Positions 43,974 to 58,300 of a stretch of DNA of 64,000 bases are shown one piece after another; position 1 is the first letter of the stretch; each line of letters begins with the position of its first letter. The stretch covers positions 55,314 to 119,313 of the forward strand of contig NW_027506919.1 of NCBI RefSeq assembly GCF_052324685.1, written 5' to 3'. Below the pieces are notes generated by a model. It did no database searches and was not told the origin of the DNA. It worked only from the letters and a program-made list of their open reading frames with translations. The DNA comes from Brachyhypopomus gauderio (lineage: Eukaryota > Chordata > Actinopteri > Gymnotiformes > Hypopomidae). A program made the position numbers and the translations under genes.

Positions 43974-45875
43974 GGCGCCGTGGCTTAGCTGGTCATAGCG
44001 CCTGTCTAGTAAACAGGAAGTCCTGGGTTCAAATCCCAACGGTGCCTTTCTATTATGTAAGCAGTTGTTAGGTCATGACATTCAGCCTCCTGCTGAAGAG
44101 CAACTGTCAAAACTTTAACACATACTGGGCTCTGTGGCGCAATGGATAGCGCATTGGACTTCTAGACGCAGGTGTGTGGCCATTCAAAGGTTGTGGGTTC
44201 GAGTCCCACCAGAGTCTTTTTTTCTTTGAAAACAACAAAATTCATCGCTCCTCACTAATGACACCAATGCACAGTAAAAAGCCATGGCGCGGCGCCGTGG
44301 CTTAGCTGGTCATAGCGCCTGTCTAGTAAACAGGAAGTCCTGGGTTCAAATCCCAGCGGTGCCTTTCTATTATGTAAGCAGTTGTTAGGTCATGACATTC
44401 AGCCTCATGCTGAAGAGCAACTGTCAAAACTTTAACACATACTGAGCTCTGTGGCGCAATGGATAGCGCATTGGACTTCTAGACGCAGGTGTGTGGCCAT
44501 TCAAAGGTTGTGGGTTCGAGTCCCACCAGAGTCATTTTTTCTTTGAAAACAACAAAATTCATCGCTCCTCACTAATGACACCAATCCACAGTAAAAAGCC
44601 ATGGCGCGGCGCCGTGGCTTAGCTGGTCATAGCGCCTGTCTAGTAAACAGGAAGTCCTGGGTTCAAATCCCAGCGGTGCCTTTCTATTATGTAAGCAGTT
44701 GTTAGGTCATGACATTCAGCCTCATGCTGAAGAGCAACTGTCAAAACTTTAACACATACTGGGCTCTGTGGCGCAATGGATAGCGCATTGGACTTCTAGA
44801 CGCAGGTGTGTGGCCATTCAAAGGTTGTGGGTTCGAGTCCCACCAGAGTCATTTTTTCTTTGAAAACAACAAAATTCATCGCTCCTCACTAATGACACCA
44901 ATCCACAGTAAAAAGCCATGGTGCGGCGCCGTGGCTTAGCTGGTCATAGCGCCTGTCTAGTAAACAGGAAGTCCTGGGTTCAAATCCCAACGGTGCCTTT
45001 CTATTATGTAAGCAGTTGTTAGGTCATGACATTCAGCCTCCTGCTGAAGAGCAACTGTCAAAACTTTAACACATACTGGGCTCTGTGGCGCAATGGATAG
45101 CGCATTGGACTTCTAGACGCAGGTGTGTGGCCATTCAAAGGTTGTGGGTTCGAGTCCCACCAGAGTCTTTTTTTCTTTGAAAACAACAAAATTCATCGCT
45201 CCTCACTAATGACACCAATGCACAGTAAAAAGCCATGGCGCGGCGCCGTGGCTTAGCTGGTCATAGCGCCTGTCTAGTAAACAGGAAGTCCTGGGTTCAA
45301 ATCCCAGCGGTGCCTTTCTATTATGTAAGCAGTTGTTAGGTCATGACATTCAGCCTCATGCTGAAGAGCAACTGTCAAAACTTTAACACATACTGAGCTC
45401 TGTGGCGCAATGGATAGCGCATTGGACTTCTAGACGCAGGTGTGTGGCCATTCAAAGGTTGTGGGTTCGAGTCCCACCAGAGTCATTTTTTCTTTGAAAA
45501 CAACAAAATTCATCGCTCCTCACTAATGACACCAATCCACAGTAAAAAGCCATGGCGCGGCGCCGTGGCTTAGCTGGTCATAGCGCCTGTCTAGTAAACA
45601 GGAAGTCTTGGGTTCAAATCCCAGCGGTGCCTTTCTATTATGTAAGCAGTTGTTAGGTCATGACATTCAGCCTCATGCTGAAGAGCAACTGTCAAAACTT
45701 TAACACATACTGGGCTCTGTGGCGCAATGGATAGCGCATTGGACTTCTAGACGCAGGTGTGTGGCCATTCAAAGGTTGTGGGTTCGAGTCCCACCAGAGT
45801 AGTTTTTTCTTTGAAAACAACAAAATTCATCGCTCCTCACTAATGACACCAATCCACAGTAAAAAGCCATGGCGT
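43974..45875 (+). tRNA. tRNA block R5: 6 units in two 951-bp copies
   Basis: tRNA-Thr starts at 43,974; 44,291; 44,608; 44,925; 45,242; 45,559. The last three repeat the first three at offset 951 (three units). Marker variants are GGTGCGGCGCC before Thr, CCCAACGG in the Thr T stem, AGTCTTTTTTTC after Arg, and ACTGAGCTCT before Arg. Arg copies are otherwise near consensus, so this is one of the better-preserved blocks. Confidence 0.95.
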
Positions 45876-48576
45876 GGCGCCGTGGCTTAGCTGGTCATAG
45901 CGCCTGTCTAGTAAACAGGAAGTCCTGGGTTCAAATTCCAGCGGTGCCTTTCTATTATGTAAGCAGTTGTTAGGTCATGACATTCAGCCTCATGCTGAAG
46001 AGCAACTGTCAAAACTTTAACACATACTGGGCTCTGTGGAGCAATGGATAGCGCATTGGACTTCTAGACGCAGGTGTGTGGCCATTCAAAGGTTGTGGGT
46101 TCGAGTACCACCAGAGTCGTTTTTTCTTTGAAAACAACAAAATTCATCGCTCCTCACTAATGACACCAATGCACAGTAAAAAGCCATGGCGCGGCGCCGT
46201 GGCTTAGCTGGTCATAGCGCCTGTCTAGTAAACAGGAAGTCCTGGGTTCAAATCCCAGCGGTGCCTTTCCTTTATGTAAGCAGTTGTTAGGTCATGACAT
46301 TTAGCCTCCTGCTGAAGAGCAACTGTCAAAACTTTAACACATACTGGGCTCTGTGGCGCAATGGATAGCGCATTGGACTTCTAGACGCAGGTGTGTGGCC
46401 ATTCAAAGGTTGTGGGTTCGAGTCCCACCCGAGTCATTTTTTCTTTGAAAACAACAAAATTCATCACTCCTCACTAATGACACCAATGCACAGTAAAAAG
46501 CCATGGCGCGGCGCCGTGGCTTAGCTGGTCATAGCGCCTGTCTAGTAAACAGGAAGTCCTGGGTTCAAATCCCAGCGGTGCCTTTCCTTTATGTAAGCAG
46601 TTGTTAGGTCATGACATTTAGCCTCCTGCTGAAGAGCAACTGTCAAAACTTTAACACATACTGGGCTCCGTGGCGCAATGGATAGCGCATTGGACTTCTA
46701 GACGCAGGTGTGTGGCCATTCAAAGGTTGTGGGTTCGAGTCCCATGGCGCGGCGCCATGGCTTAGCTGGTTATAGCGCCTGTCTAGTAAACAGGAAGTCC
46801 TGGGTTCAAATCCCAGCTGTGCCTTTCTATTATGTAAGCAGTTGTTAGGTCATGACATTCAGCCTCATGCTGAAGAGCAACTGTCAAAACTTTAACACAT
46901 ACTGGTCTCTGTGGCGCAATGGATAGCGCATTGGACTTCTAGACGCAGGTGTGTGGCCATTCAAAGGTTGTGGGTTCGAGTACCACCAGAGTCGTTTTTT
47001 CTTTGAAAACAACAAAATTCATCGCTCCTCACTAATGACACCAATCCACAGTAAAAAGCCATGGCGTGGCGCCGTGGCTTAGCTGGTCATAGCGCCTGTC
47101 TAGTAAACAGGAAGTCCTGGGTTCAAATCCCAGCGGTGCCTTTCTATTATGTAAGCAGTTGTTAGGTCATGACATTCAGCCTCATGCTGAAGAGCAACTG
47201 TCAAAACTTTAACACATACTGGGCTCTGTGGCGCAATGGATAGCGCATTGGACTTCTAGACGCAGGTGTGTGGCCATTCAAAGGTTGTGGGTTCGAGTCC
47301 CACCCGAGTCATTTTTTCTTTGAAAACAACAAAATTCATCACTCCTCACTAATGACACCAATCCACAGTAAAAAGCCATGGCGTGGCGCCGTGGCTTAGC
47401 TGGTCATAGCGCCTGTCTAGTAAACAGGAAGTCCTGGGTTCAAATTCCAGCGGTGCCTTTCTATTATGTAAGCAGTTGTTAGGTCATGACATTCAGCCTC
47501 ATGCTGAAGAGCAACTGTCAAAACTTTAACACATACTGGGCTCTGTGGAGCAATGGATAGCGCATTGGACTTCTAGACGCAGGTGTGTAGCCATTCAAAG
47601 GTTGTGGGTTCGAGTACCACCAGAGTCGTTTTTTCTTTGAAAACAACAAAATTCATCGCTCCTCACTAATGACACCAATGCACAGTAAAAAGCCATGGCG
47701 CGGCGCCGTGGCTTAGCTGGTCATAGCGCCTGTCTAGTAAACAGGAAGTCCTGGGTTCAAATCCCAGCGGTGCCTTTCCTTTATGTAAGCAGTTGTTAGG
47801 TCATGACATTCAGCCTCATGCTGAAGAGCAACTGTCAAAACTTTAACACAAACTGGGCTTTGTGGCGCAATGGATAGCGCATTGGACTTCTAGACGCAGG
47901 TGTGTGGCCATTCAAAGGTTGTTGGTTCGAGTCCCACCCGAGTCATTTTTTCTTTGAAAACAACAAAATTCATCGCTCCTCACTAATGACACCAATGCAC
48001 AGTAAAAAGCCATGGCGTGGCGCCGTGGCTTAGCTGGTCGTAGCGCCTGTCTAGTAAACAGGAAGTCCTGGGTTCAAATCCCAGCGGTGCCTTTCCTTTA
48101 TGTAAGCAGTTGTTAGGTCATGACATTTAGCCTCCTGCTGAAGAGCAACTGTCAAAACTTTAACACATACTGGGCTCTGTGGCGCAATGGATAGCGCATT
48201 GGACTTCTAGATGCAGGTGTGTGGCCATTCAAAGGTTGTGGGTTCGAGTCCCATGGCGCGGCGCCGTGGCTTAGCTGGTCATAGCGCCTGTCTAGTAAAC
48301 AGGAAGTCCTGGGTTCAAATCCCAGCGGTGCCTTTCTATTATGTAAGCAGTTGTTAGGTCATGACATTCAGCCTCATGCTGAAGAGCAACTGTCAAAACT
48401 TTAACACATACTGGGCTCTGTGGCGCAATGGATAGCGCGTTGGACTTCTAGACGCAGGTGTGTGGCCATTCAAAGGTTGTGGGTTCGAGTACCACCAGAG
48501 TCGTTTTTTCTTTGAAAACAACAAAATTCATCGCTCCTCACTAATGACACCAATCCACAGTAAAAAGCCATGGCGT
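45876..48576 (+). tRNA. tRNA block R6: 9 units
   Basis: tRNA-Thr starts at 45,876; 46,193; 46,510; 46,751; 47,068; 47,385; 47,702; 48,019; 48,260. Units 45,876 and 47,385 are the first members of a linked subfamily: Thr with C61T (CAAATTCCAG) followed by Arg with C11A (GGAGCAATGG) and C61A. The Arg after 46,510 and 48,019 carry the 76-bp deletion. Thr 48,019 has GGTCGTAGC in the D loop, a marker repeated at 50,162 (offset 2,143). Confidence 0.95.
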
Positions 48577-51500
48577 GGCGCCGTGGCTTAGCTGGTCATA
48601 GCGCCTGTCTAGTAAACAGGAAGTCCTGGGTTCAAATCCCAGCGGTGCCTTTCTATTATGTAAGCAGTTGTTAGGTCATGACATTCAGCCTCATGCTGAA
48701 GAGCAACTGTCAAAACTTTAACACATACTGGGCTCTGTGGCGCAATGGATATCGCATTGGACTTCTAGACGCAGGTGTGTGGCCATTCAAAGGTTGTGGG
48801 TTCGAGTACCACCAGAGTCGTTTTTTCTTTGAAAACAACAAAATTCATCGCTCCTCACTATTGACACCAATGCACAGTAAAAAGCCATGGCGCGGCGCCG
48901 TGGCTTAGCTGGTCATAGCGCCTGTCTAGTAAACAGGAAGTCCTGGCTTCAAATCCCAGCGGTGCCTTTCTATTATGTAAGCAGTTGTTAGGTCATGACA
49001 TTCAGCCTCATGCTGAAGAGCAACTGTCAAAACTTTAACACATACTGGGCTCTGTGGAGCAATGGATAGCGCATTGGACTTCTAGACGCAGGTGTGTGGC
49101 CATTCAAAGGTTGTGGGTTCGAGTACCACCAGAGTCGTTTTTTCTTTGAAAACAACAAAATTCATCGCTCCTCACTAATGACACCAATGCACAGTAAAAA
49201 GCCATGGCGCGGCGCCGTGGCTTAGCTGGTCATAGCGCCTGTCTAGTAAACAGGAAGTCCTGGGTTCAAATCCCAGCGGTGCCTTTCCTTTATGTAAGCA
49301 GTTGTTAGGTCATGACATTTAGCCTCCTGCTGAAGAGCAACTGTCAAAACTTTAACACATACTGGGCTCTGTGGCGCAATGGATAGCGCATTGGACTTCT
49401 AGACGCAGGTGTGTGGCCATTCAAAGGTTGTGGGTTCGAGTCCCACCCGAGTCATTTTTTCTTTGAAAACAACAAAATTCATCACTCCTCACTAATGACA
49501 CCAATCCACAGTAAAAAGCCATGGCGCGGCGCCGTGGCTTAGCTGGTCATAGCGCCTGTCTAGTAAACAGGAAGTCCTGGGTTCAAATTCCAGCGGTGCC
49601 TTTCTATTATGTAAGCAGTTGTTAGGTCATGACATTCAGCCTCATGCTGAAGAGCAACTGTCAAAACTTTAACACATACTGGGCTCTGTGGAGCAATGGA
49701 TAGCGCATTGGACTTCTAGACGCAGGTGTGTGGCCATTCAAAGGTTGTGGGTTCGAGTACCACCAGAGTCGTTTTTTCTTTGAAAACAACAAAATTCATC
49801 GCTCCTCACTAATGACACCAATGCACAGTAAAAAGCCATGGCGCGGCGCCGTGGCTTAGCTGGTCATAGCGCCTGTCTAGTAAACAGGAAGTCCTGGCTT
49901 CAAATCCCAGCGGTGCCTTTCCTTTATGTAAGCAGTTGTTAGGTCATGACATTCAGCCTCATGCTGAAGAGCAACTGTCAAAACTTTAACACAAACTGGG
50001 CTTTGTGGCGCAATGGATAGCGCATTGGACTTCTAGACGCAGGTGTGTGGCCATTCAAAGGTTGTTGGTTCGAGTCCCACCCGAGTCATTTTTTCTTTGA
50101 AAACAACAAAATTCATCGCTCCTCACTAATGACACCAATGCACAGTAAAAAGCCATGGCGTGGCGCCGTGGCTTAGCTGGTCGTAGCGCCTGTCTAGTAA
50201 ACAGGAAGTCCTGGGTTCAAATCCCAGCGGTGCCTTTCCTTTATGTAAGCAGTTGTTAGGTCATGACATTTAGCCTCCTGCTGAAGAGCAACTGTCAAAA
50301 CTTTAACACATACTGGGCTCTGTGGCGCAATGGATAGCGCATTGGACTTCTAGACGCAGGTGTGTGGCCATTCAAAGGTTGTGGGTTCGAGTCCCATGGC
50401 GCGGCGCCGTGGCTTAGCTGGTCATAGCGCCTGTCTAGTAAACAGGAAGTCCTGGGTTCAAATCCCAGCGGTGCCTTTCTATTATGTAAGCAGTTGTTAG
50501 GTCATGACATTCAGCCTCATGCTGAAGAGCAACTGTCAAAACTTTAACACATACTGGGCTCTGTGGCGCAATGGATAGCGCGTTGGACTTCTAGACGCAG
50601 GTGTGTGGCCATTCAAAGGTTGTGGGTTCGAGTACCACAAGAGTCGTTTTTTCTTTGAAAACAACAAAATTCATCGCTCCTCACTAATGACACCAATCCA
50701 CAGTAAAAAGCCATGGCGTGGCGCCGTGGCTTAGCTGGTCATAGCGCCTGTCTAGTAAACAGGAAGTCCTGGGTTCAAATCCCAGCGGTGCCTTTCTATT
50801 ATGTAAGCAGTTGTTAGGTCATGACATTCAGCCTCATGCTGAAGAGCAACTGTCAAAACTTTAACACATACTGGGCTCTGTGGCGCAATGGATAGCGCAT
50901 TGGACATCTAGACGCAGGTGTGTGGCCATTCAAAGGTTGTGGGTTCGAGTCCCACCAGAGTAGTTTTTTCTTTGAAAACAACAAAATTCATCGCTCCTCA
51001 CTAATGACACCAATCCACTGTAAAAAGCCATGGCGTGGCGCCGTGGCTTAGCTGGTCATAGCGCCTGTCTAGTAAACAGGAAGTCCTGGGTTCAAATTCC
51101 AGCGGTGCCTTTCTATTATGTAAGCAGTTGTTAGGTCATGACATTCAGCCTCATGCTGAAGAGCAACTGTCAAAACTTTAACACATACTGGGCTCTGTGG
51201 AGCAATGGATAGCGCATTGGACTTCTAGACGCAGGTGTGTGGCCATTCAAAGGTTGTGGGTTCGAGTACCACCAGAGTCGTTTTTTCTTTGAAAACAACA
51301 AAATTCATCGCTCCTCACTAATGACACCAATGCACAGTAAAAAGCCATGGCGCGGCGCCGTGGCTTAGCTGGTCATAGCGCCTGTCTAGTAAACAGGAAG
51401 TCCTGGGTTCAAATCCCAGCGGTGCCTTTCCTTTATGTAAGCAGTTGTTAGGTCATGACATTTAGCCTCCTGCTGAAGAGCAACTGTCAAAACTTTAACA

Positions 51501-51987
51501 CATACTGGGCTCTGTGGCGCAATGGATAGCGCATTGGACTTCTAGACGCAGGTGTGTGGCCATTCAAAGGTTGTGGGTTCGAGTCCCACCCGAGTCATTT
51601 TTTCTTTGAAAACAACAAAATTCATCACTCCTCACTAATGACACCAATGCACAGTAAAAAGCCATGGCGCGGCGCCGTGGCTTAGCTGGTCATAGCGCCT
51701 GTCTAGTAAACAGGAAGTCCTGGGTTCAAATCCCAGCGGTGCCTTTCCTTTATGTAAGCAGTTGTTAGGTCATGACATTTAGCCTCCTGCTGAAGAGCAA
51801 CTGTCAAAACTTTAACACATACTGGGCTCCGTGGCGCAATGGATAGCGCATTGGACTTCTAGACGCAGGTGTGTGGCCATTCAAAGGTTGTGGGTTCGAG
51901 TACAACCAGAGTCGTTTTTTCTTTGAAAACAACAAAATTCATCGCTCCTCACTAATGACACCAATCCACAGTAAAAAGCCATGGCGT
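48577..51987 (+). tRNA. tRNA block R7: 11 units, first copy of a 3,411-bp tandem duplication
   Basis: tRNA-Thr starts at 48,577; 48,894; 49,211; 49,528; 49,845; 50,162; 50,403; 50,720; 51,037; 51,354; 51,671. Thr 48,894 and 49,845 have CTGGCTTC (G53C, breaking the T stem). The Arg of unit 48,577 has GGATATCGC (altered D stem). The Arg of unit 50,720 has GGACATCTAG in place of GGACTTCTAG, which replaces U33/anticodon-loop sequence. Arg after 50,162 has the 76-bp deletion. Confidence 0.95.
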
Positions 51988-54900
51988 GGCGCCGTGGCTT
52001 AGCTGGTCATAGCGCCTGTCTAGTAAACAGGAAGTCCTGGGTTCAAATCCCAGCGGTGCCTTTCTATTATGTAAGCAGTTGTTAGGTCATGACATTCAGC
52101 CTCATGCTGAAGAGCAACTGTCAAAACTTTAACACATACTGGGCTCTGTGGCGCAATGGATATCGCATTGGACTTCTAGACGCAGGTGTGTGGCCATTCA
52201 AAGGTTGTGGGTTCGAGTACCACCAGAGTCGTTTTTTCTTTGAAAACAACAAAATTCATCGCTCCTCACTATTGACACCAATGCACAGTAAAAAGCCATG
52301 GCGCGGCGCCGTGGCTTAGCTGGTCATAGCGCCTGTCTAGTAAACAGGAAGTCCTGGCTTCAAATCCCAGCGGTGCCTTTCTATTATGTAAGCAGTTGTT
52401 AGGTCATGACATTCAGCCTCATGCTGAAGAGCAACTGTCAAAACTTTAACACATACTGGGCTCTGTGGAGCAATGGATAGCGCATTGGACTTCTAGACGC
52501 AGGTGTGTGGCCATTCAAAGGTTGTGGGTTCGAGTACCACCAGAGTCGTTTTTTCTTTGAAAACAACAAAATTCATCGCTCCTCACTAATGACACCAATG
52601 CACAGTAAAAAGCCATGGCGCGGCGCCGTGGCTTAGCTGGTCATAGCGCCTGTCTAGTAAACAGGAAGTCCTGGGTTCAAATCCCAGCGGTGCCTTTCCT
52701 TTATGTAAGCAGTTGTTAGGTCATGACATTTAGCCTCCTGCTGAAGAGCAACTGTCAAAACTTTAACACATACTGGGCTCTGTGGCGCAATGGATAGCGC
52801 ATTGGACTTCTAGACGCAGGTGTGTGGCCATTCAAAGGTTGTGGGTTCGAGTCCCACCCGAGTCATTTTTTCTTTGAAAACAACAAAATTCATCACTCCT
52901 CACTAATGACACCAATCCACAGTAAAAAGCCATGGCGCGGCGCCGTGGCTTAGCTGGTCATAGCGCCTGTCTAGTAAACAGGAAGTCCTGGGTTCAAATT
53001 CCAGCGGTGCCTTTCTATTATGTAAGCAGTTGTTAGGTCATGACATTCAGCCTCATGCTGAAGAGCAACTGTCAAAACTTTAACACATACTGGGCTCTGT
53101 GGAGCAATGGATAGCGCATTGGACTTCTAGACGCAGGTGTGTGGCCATTCAAAGGTTGTGGGTTCGAGTACCACCAGAGTCGTTTTTTCTTTGAAAACAA
53201 CAAAATTCATCGCTCCTCACTAATGACACCAATGCACAGTAAAAAGCCATGGCGCGGCGCCGTGGCTTAGCTGGTCATAGCGCCTGTCTAGTAAACAGGA
53301 AGTCCTGGCTTCAAATCCCAGCGGTGCCTTTCCTTTATGTAAGCAGTTGTTAGGTCATGACATTCAGCCTCATGCTGAAGAGCAACTGTCAAAACTTTAA
53401 CACAAACTGGGCTTTGTGGCGCAATGGATAGCGCATTGGACTTCTAGACGCAGGTGTGTGGCCATTCAAAGGTTGTTGGTTCGAGTCCCACCCGAGTCAT
53501 TTTTTCTTTGAAAACAACAAAATTCATCGCTCCTCACTAATGACACCAATGCACAGTAAAAAGCCATGGCGTGGCGCCGTGGCTTAGCTGGTCGTAGCGC
53601 CTGTCTAGTAAACAGGAAGTCCTGGGTTCAAATCCCAGCGGTGCCTTTCCTTTATGTAAGCAGTTGTTAGGTCATGACATTTAGCCTCCTGCTGAAGAGC
53701 AACTGTCAAAACTTTAACACATACTGGGCTCTGTGGCGCAATGGATAGCGCATTGGACTTCTAGACGCAGGTGTGTGGCCATTCAAAGGTTGTGGGTTCG
53801 AGTCCCATGGCGCGGCGCCGTGGCTTAGCTGGTCATAGCGCCTGTCTAGTAAACAGGAAGTCCTGGGTTCAAATCCCAGCGGTGCCTTTCTATTATGTAA
53901 GCAGTTGTTAGGTCATGACATTCAGCCTCATGCTGAAGAGCAACTGTCAAAACTTTAACACATACTGGGCTCTGTGGCGCAATGGATAGCGCGTTGGACT
54001 TCTAGACGCAGGTGTGTGGCCATTCAAAGGTTGTGGGTTCGAGTACCACAAGAGTCGTTTTTTCTTTGAAAACAACAAAATTCATCGCTCCTCACTAATG
54101 ACACCAATCCACAGTAAAAAGCCATGGCGTGGCGCCGTGGCTTAGCTGGTCATAGCGCCTGTCTAGTAAACAGGAAGTCCTGGGTTCAAATCCCAGCGGT
54201 GCCTTTCTATTATGTAAGCAGTTGTTAGGTCATGACATTCAGCCTCATGCTGAAGAGCAACTGTCAAAACTTTAACACATACTGGGCTCTGTGGCGCAAT
54301 GGATAGCGCATTGGACATCTAGACGCAGGTGTGTGGCCATTCAAAGGTTGTGGGTTCGAGTCCCACCAGAGTAGTTTTTTCTTTGAAAACAACAAAATTC
54401 ATCGCTCCTCACTAATGACACCAATCCACAGTAAAAAGCCATGGCGTGGCGCCGTGGCTTAGCTGGTCATAGCGCCTGTCTAGTAAACAGGAAGTCCTGG
54501 GTTCAAATTCCAGCGGTGCCTTTCTATTATGTAAGCAGTTGTTAGGTCATGACATTCAGCCTCATGCTGAAGAGCAACTGTCAAAACTTTAACACATACT
54601 GGGCTCTGTGGAGCAATGGATAGCGCATTGGACTTCTAGACGCAGGTGTGTGGCCATTCAAAGGTTGTGGGTTCGAGTACCACCAGAGTCGTTTTTTCTT
54701 TGAAAACAACAAAATTCATCGCTCCTCACTAATGACACCAATGCACAGTAAAAAGCCATGGCGCGGCGCCGTGGCTTAGCTGGTCATAGCGCCTGTCTAG
54801 TAAACAGGAAGTCCTGGGTTCAAATCCCAGCGGTGCCTTTCCTTTATGTAAGCAGTTGTTAGGTCATGACATTTAGCCTCCTGCTGAAGAGCAACTGTCA

Positions 54901-55398
54901 AAACTTTAACACATACTGGGCTCTGTGGCGCAATGGATAGCGCATTGGACTTCTAGACGCAGGTGTGTGGCCATTCAAAGGTTGTGGGTTCGAGTCCCAC
55001 CCGAGTCATTTTTTCTTTGAAAACAACAAAATTCATCACTCCTCACTAATGACACCAATGCACAGTAAAAAGCCATGGCGCGGCGCCGTGGCTTAGCTGG
55101 TCATAGCGCCTGTCTAGTAAACAGGAAGTCCTGGGTTCAAATCCCAGCGGTGCCTTTCCTTTATGTAAGCAGTTGTTAGGTCATGACATTTAGCCTCCTG
55201 CTGAAGAGCAACTGTCAAAACTTTAACACATACTGGGCTCCGTGGCGCAATGGATAGCGCATTGGACTTCTAGACGCAGGTGTGTGGCCATTCAAAGGTT
55301 GTGGGTTCGAGTACAACCAGAGTCGTTTTTTCTTTGAAAACAACAAAATTCATCGCTCCTCACTAATGACACCAATCCACAGTAAAAAGCCATGGCGT
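51988..55398 (+). tRNA. tRNA block R8: 11 units, second copy of the 3,411-bp duplication
   Basis: tRNA-Thr starts at 51,988; 52,305; 52,622; 52,939; 53,256; 53,573; 53,814; 54,131; 54,448; 54,765; 55,082, each exactly 3,411 after its R7 partner, with the same private variants. I noticed almost no differences between the copies apart from one base near 51,019 versus 54,430. Confidence 0.95.
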
Positions 55399-58300
55399 GG
55401 CGCCGTGGCTTAGCTGGTCATAGCGCCTGTCTAGTAAACAGGAAGTCCTGGGTTCAAATCCCAGCTGTGCCTTTCTATTATGTAAGCAGTTGTTAGGTCA
55501 TGACATTCAGCCTCATGCTGAAGAGCAACTGTCAAAACTTTAACACATACTGGGCTCTGTGGCGCAATGGATAGCGCATTGGACTTCTAGACGCAGGTGT
55601 GTGGCCATTCAAAGGTTGTGGGTTCGAGTACCACCAGAGTCGTTTTTTCTTTGAAAACAACAAAATTCATCGCTCCTCACTAATGACACCAATCCACAGT
55701 AAAAAGCCATGGCGTGGCGCCGTGGCTTAGCTGGTCATAGCGCCTGTCTAGTAAACAGGAAGTCCTGGGTTCAAATCCCAGCGGTGCCTTTCTATTATGT
55801 AAGCAGTTGTTAGGTCATGACATTCAGCCTCATGCTGAAGAGCAACTGTCAAAACTTTAACACATACTGGGCTCTGTGGCGCAATGGATAGCGCATTGGA
55901 CTTCTAGACGACGGTGTGTGGCCATTCAAAGGTTGTGGGTTCGAGTCCCACCAGAGTCGTTTTTGCTTTGAAAACAACAAAATTCATCGCTCCTCACTAA
56001 TGACACCAATCCACAGTAAAAAGCCATGGCGTGGCGCCGTGGCTTAGCTGGTCATAGCGCCTGTCTAGTAAACAGGAAGTCCTGGGTTCAAATTCCAGCG
56101 GTGCCTTTCTATTATGTAAGCAGTTGTTAGGTCATGACATTCAGCCTCATGCTGAAGAGCAACTGTCAAAACTTTAACACATACTGGGCTCTGTGGAGCA
56201 ATGGATAGCGCATTGGACTTCTAGACGCAGGTGTGTGGCCATTCAAAGGTTGTGGGTTCGAGTACCACCAGAGTCATTTTTTCTTTGAAAACAACAAAAT
56301 TCATCGCTCCTCACTAATGACACCAATGCACAGTAAAAAGCCATGGCGTGGCGTGGCTTAGCTGGTCATAGCGCCTGCCTAGTAAACAGGAAGTCCTGGG
56401 TTCAAATCCCAGCGGTGCCTTTCCTTTATGTAAGCAGTTGTTAGGTCATGACATTTAGCCTCCTGCTGAAGAGCAACTGTCAAAACTTTAACACATACTG
56501 GGCTCTGTGGCGCAATGGATAGCGCATTGGACTTCTAGACGCAGGTGTGTGGCCATTCAAAGGTTGTGGGTTCGAGTACCACCAGAGTCGTTTTTTCTTT
56601 GAAAACAACAAAATTCATCGCTCCTCACTAATGACACCAATGCACAGTAAAAAGCCATGGCGCGGCGCCGTGGCTTAGCTGGTCATAGCGCCTGTCTAGT
56701 AAACAGGAAGTCCTGGGTTCAAATCCCAGCGGTGCCTTTCCTTTATGTAAGCAGTTGTTAGGTCATGACATTTAGCCTCCTGCTGAAGAGCAACTGTCAA
56801 AACTTTAACACATACTGGGCTCTGTGGCGCAATGGATAGCGCATTGGACTTCTAGACGCAGGTGTGTGGCCATTCAAAGGTTGTGGGTTCGAGTCCCACC
56901 CGAGTCATTTTTTCTTTGAAAACAACAAAATTCATCACTCCTCACTAATGACACCAATGCACAGTAAAAAGCCATGGCGCGGCGCCGTGGCTTAGCTGGT
57001 CATAGCGCCTGTCTAGTAAACAGGAAGTCCTGGGTTCAAATCCCAGCGGTGCCTTTCCTTTATGTAAGCAGTTGTTAGGTCATGACATTTAGCCTCCTGC
57101 TGAAGAGCAACTGTCAAAACTTTAACACATACTGGGCTCCGTGGCGCAATGGATAGCGCATTGGACTTCTAGACGCAGGTGTGTGGCCATTCAAAGGTTG
57201 TGGGTTCGAGTCCCATGGCGCGGCGCCATGGCTTAGCTGGTTATAGCGCCTGTCTAGTAAACAGGAAGTCCTGGGTTCAAATCCCAGCTGTGCCTTTCTA
57301 TTATGTAAGCAGTTGTTAGGTCATGACATTCAGCCTCATGCTGAAGAGCAACTGTCAAAACTTTAACACATACTGGGCTCTGTGGCGCAATGGATAGCGC
57401 ATTGGACTTCTAGATGCAGGTGTGTGGCCATTCAAAGGTTGTGGGTTCGAGTACCACCAGAGTCGTTTTTTCTTTGAAAACAACAAAATTCATCGCTCCT
57501 CACTAATGACACCAATCCACAGTAAAAAGCCATGGCGTGGCGCCGTGGCTTAGCTGGTCATAGCGCCTGTCTAGTAAACAGGAAGTCCTGGGTTCAAATC
57601 CCAGCGGTGCCTTTCTATTATGTAAGCAGTTGTTAGGTCATGACATTCAGCCTCATGCTGAAGAGCAACTGTCAAAACTTTAACACATACTGGGCTCTGT
57701 GGCGCAATGGATAGCGCATTGGACTTCTAGACGCAGGTGTGTGGCCATTCAAAGGTTGTGGGTTCGAGTCCCACCAGAGTAGTTTTTTCTTTGAAAACAA
57801 CAAAATTCATCGCTACTCACTAATGACACCAATCCACAGTAAAAAGCCATGGCGTGGCGCCGTGGCTTAGCTGGTCATAGCGCCTGTCTAGTAAACAGGA
57901 AGTCCTGGGTTCAAATCCCAGCGGTGCCTTTCTATTATGTAAGCAGTTGTTAGGTCATGACATTCAGCCTCATGCTGAAGAGCAACTGTCAAAACTTTAA
58001 CACATACTGGGCTCTGTGGCGCAATGGATAGCGCATTGGACTTCTAGACGACGGTGTGTGGCCATTCAAAGGTTGTGGGTTCGAGTCCCACCAGAGTCGT
58101 TTTTGCTTTGAAAACAACAAAATTCATCGCTCCTCACTAATGACACCAATCCACAGTAAAAAGCCATGGCGTGGCGCCGTGGCTTAGCTGGTCATAGCGC
58201 CTGTCTAGTAAACAGGAAGTCCTGGGTTCAAATTCCAGCGGTGCCTTTCTATTATGTAAGCAGTTGTTAGGTCATGACATTCAGCCTCATGCTGAAGAGC

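Noticed and set aside
48678-52319. Repeated 76-codon ORFs (48,678-48,908 and 52,089-52,319) and similar 64-89 codon ORFs throughout the array
   Set aside because: They are translations of the tRNA-Arg gene plus spacers. Their repetition only reflects the tandem array, and there is no coding signature or protein family match.
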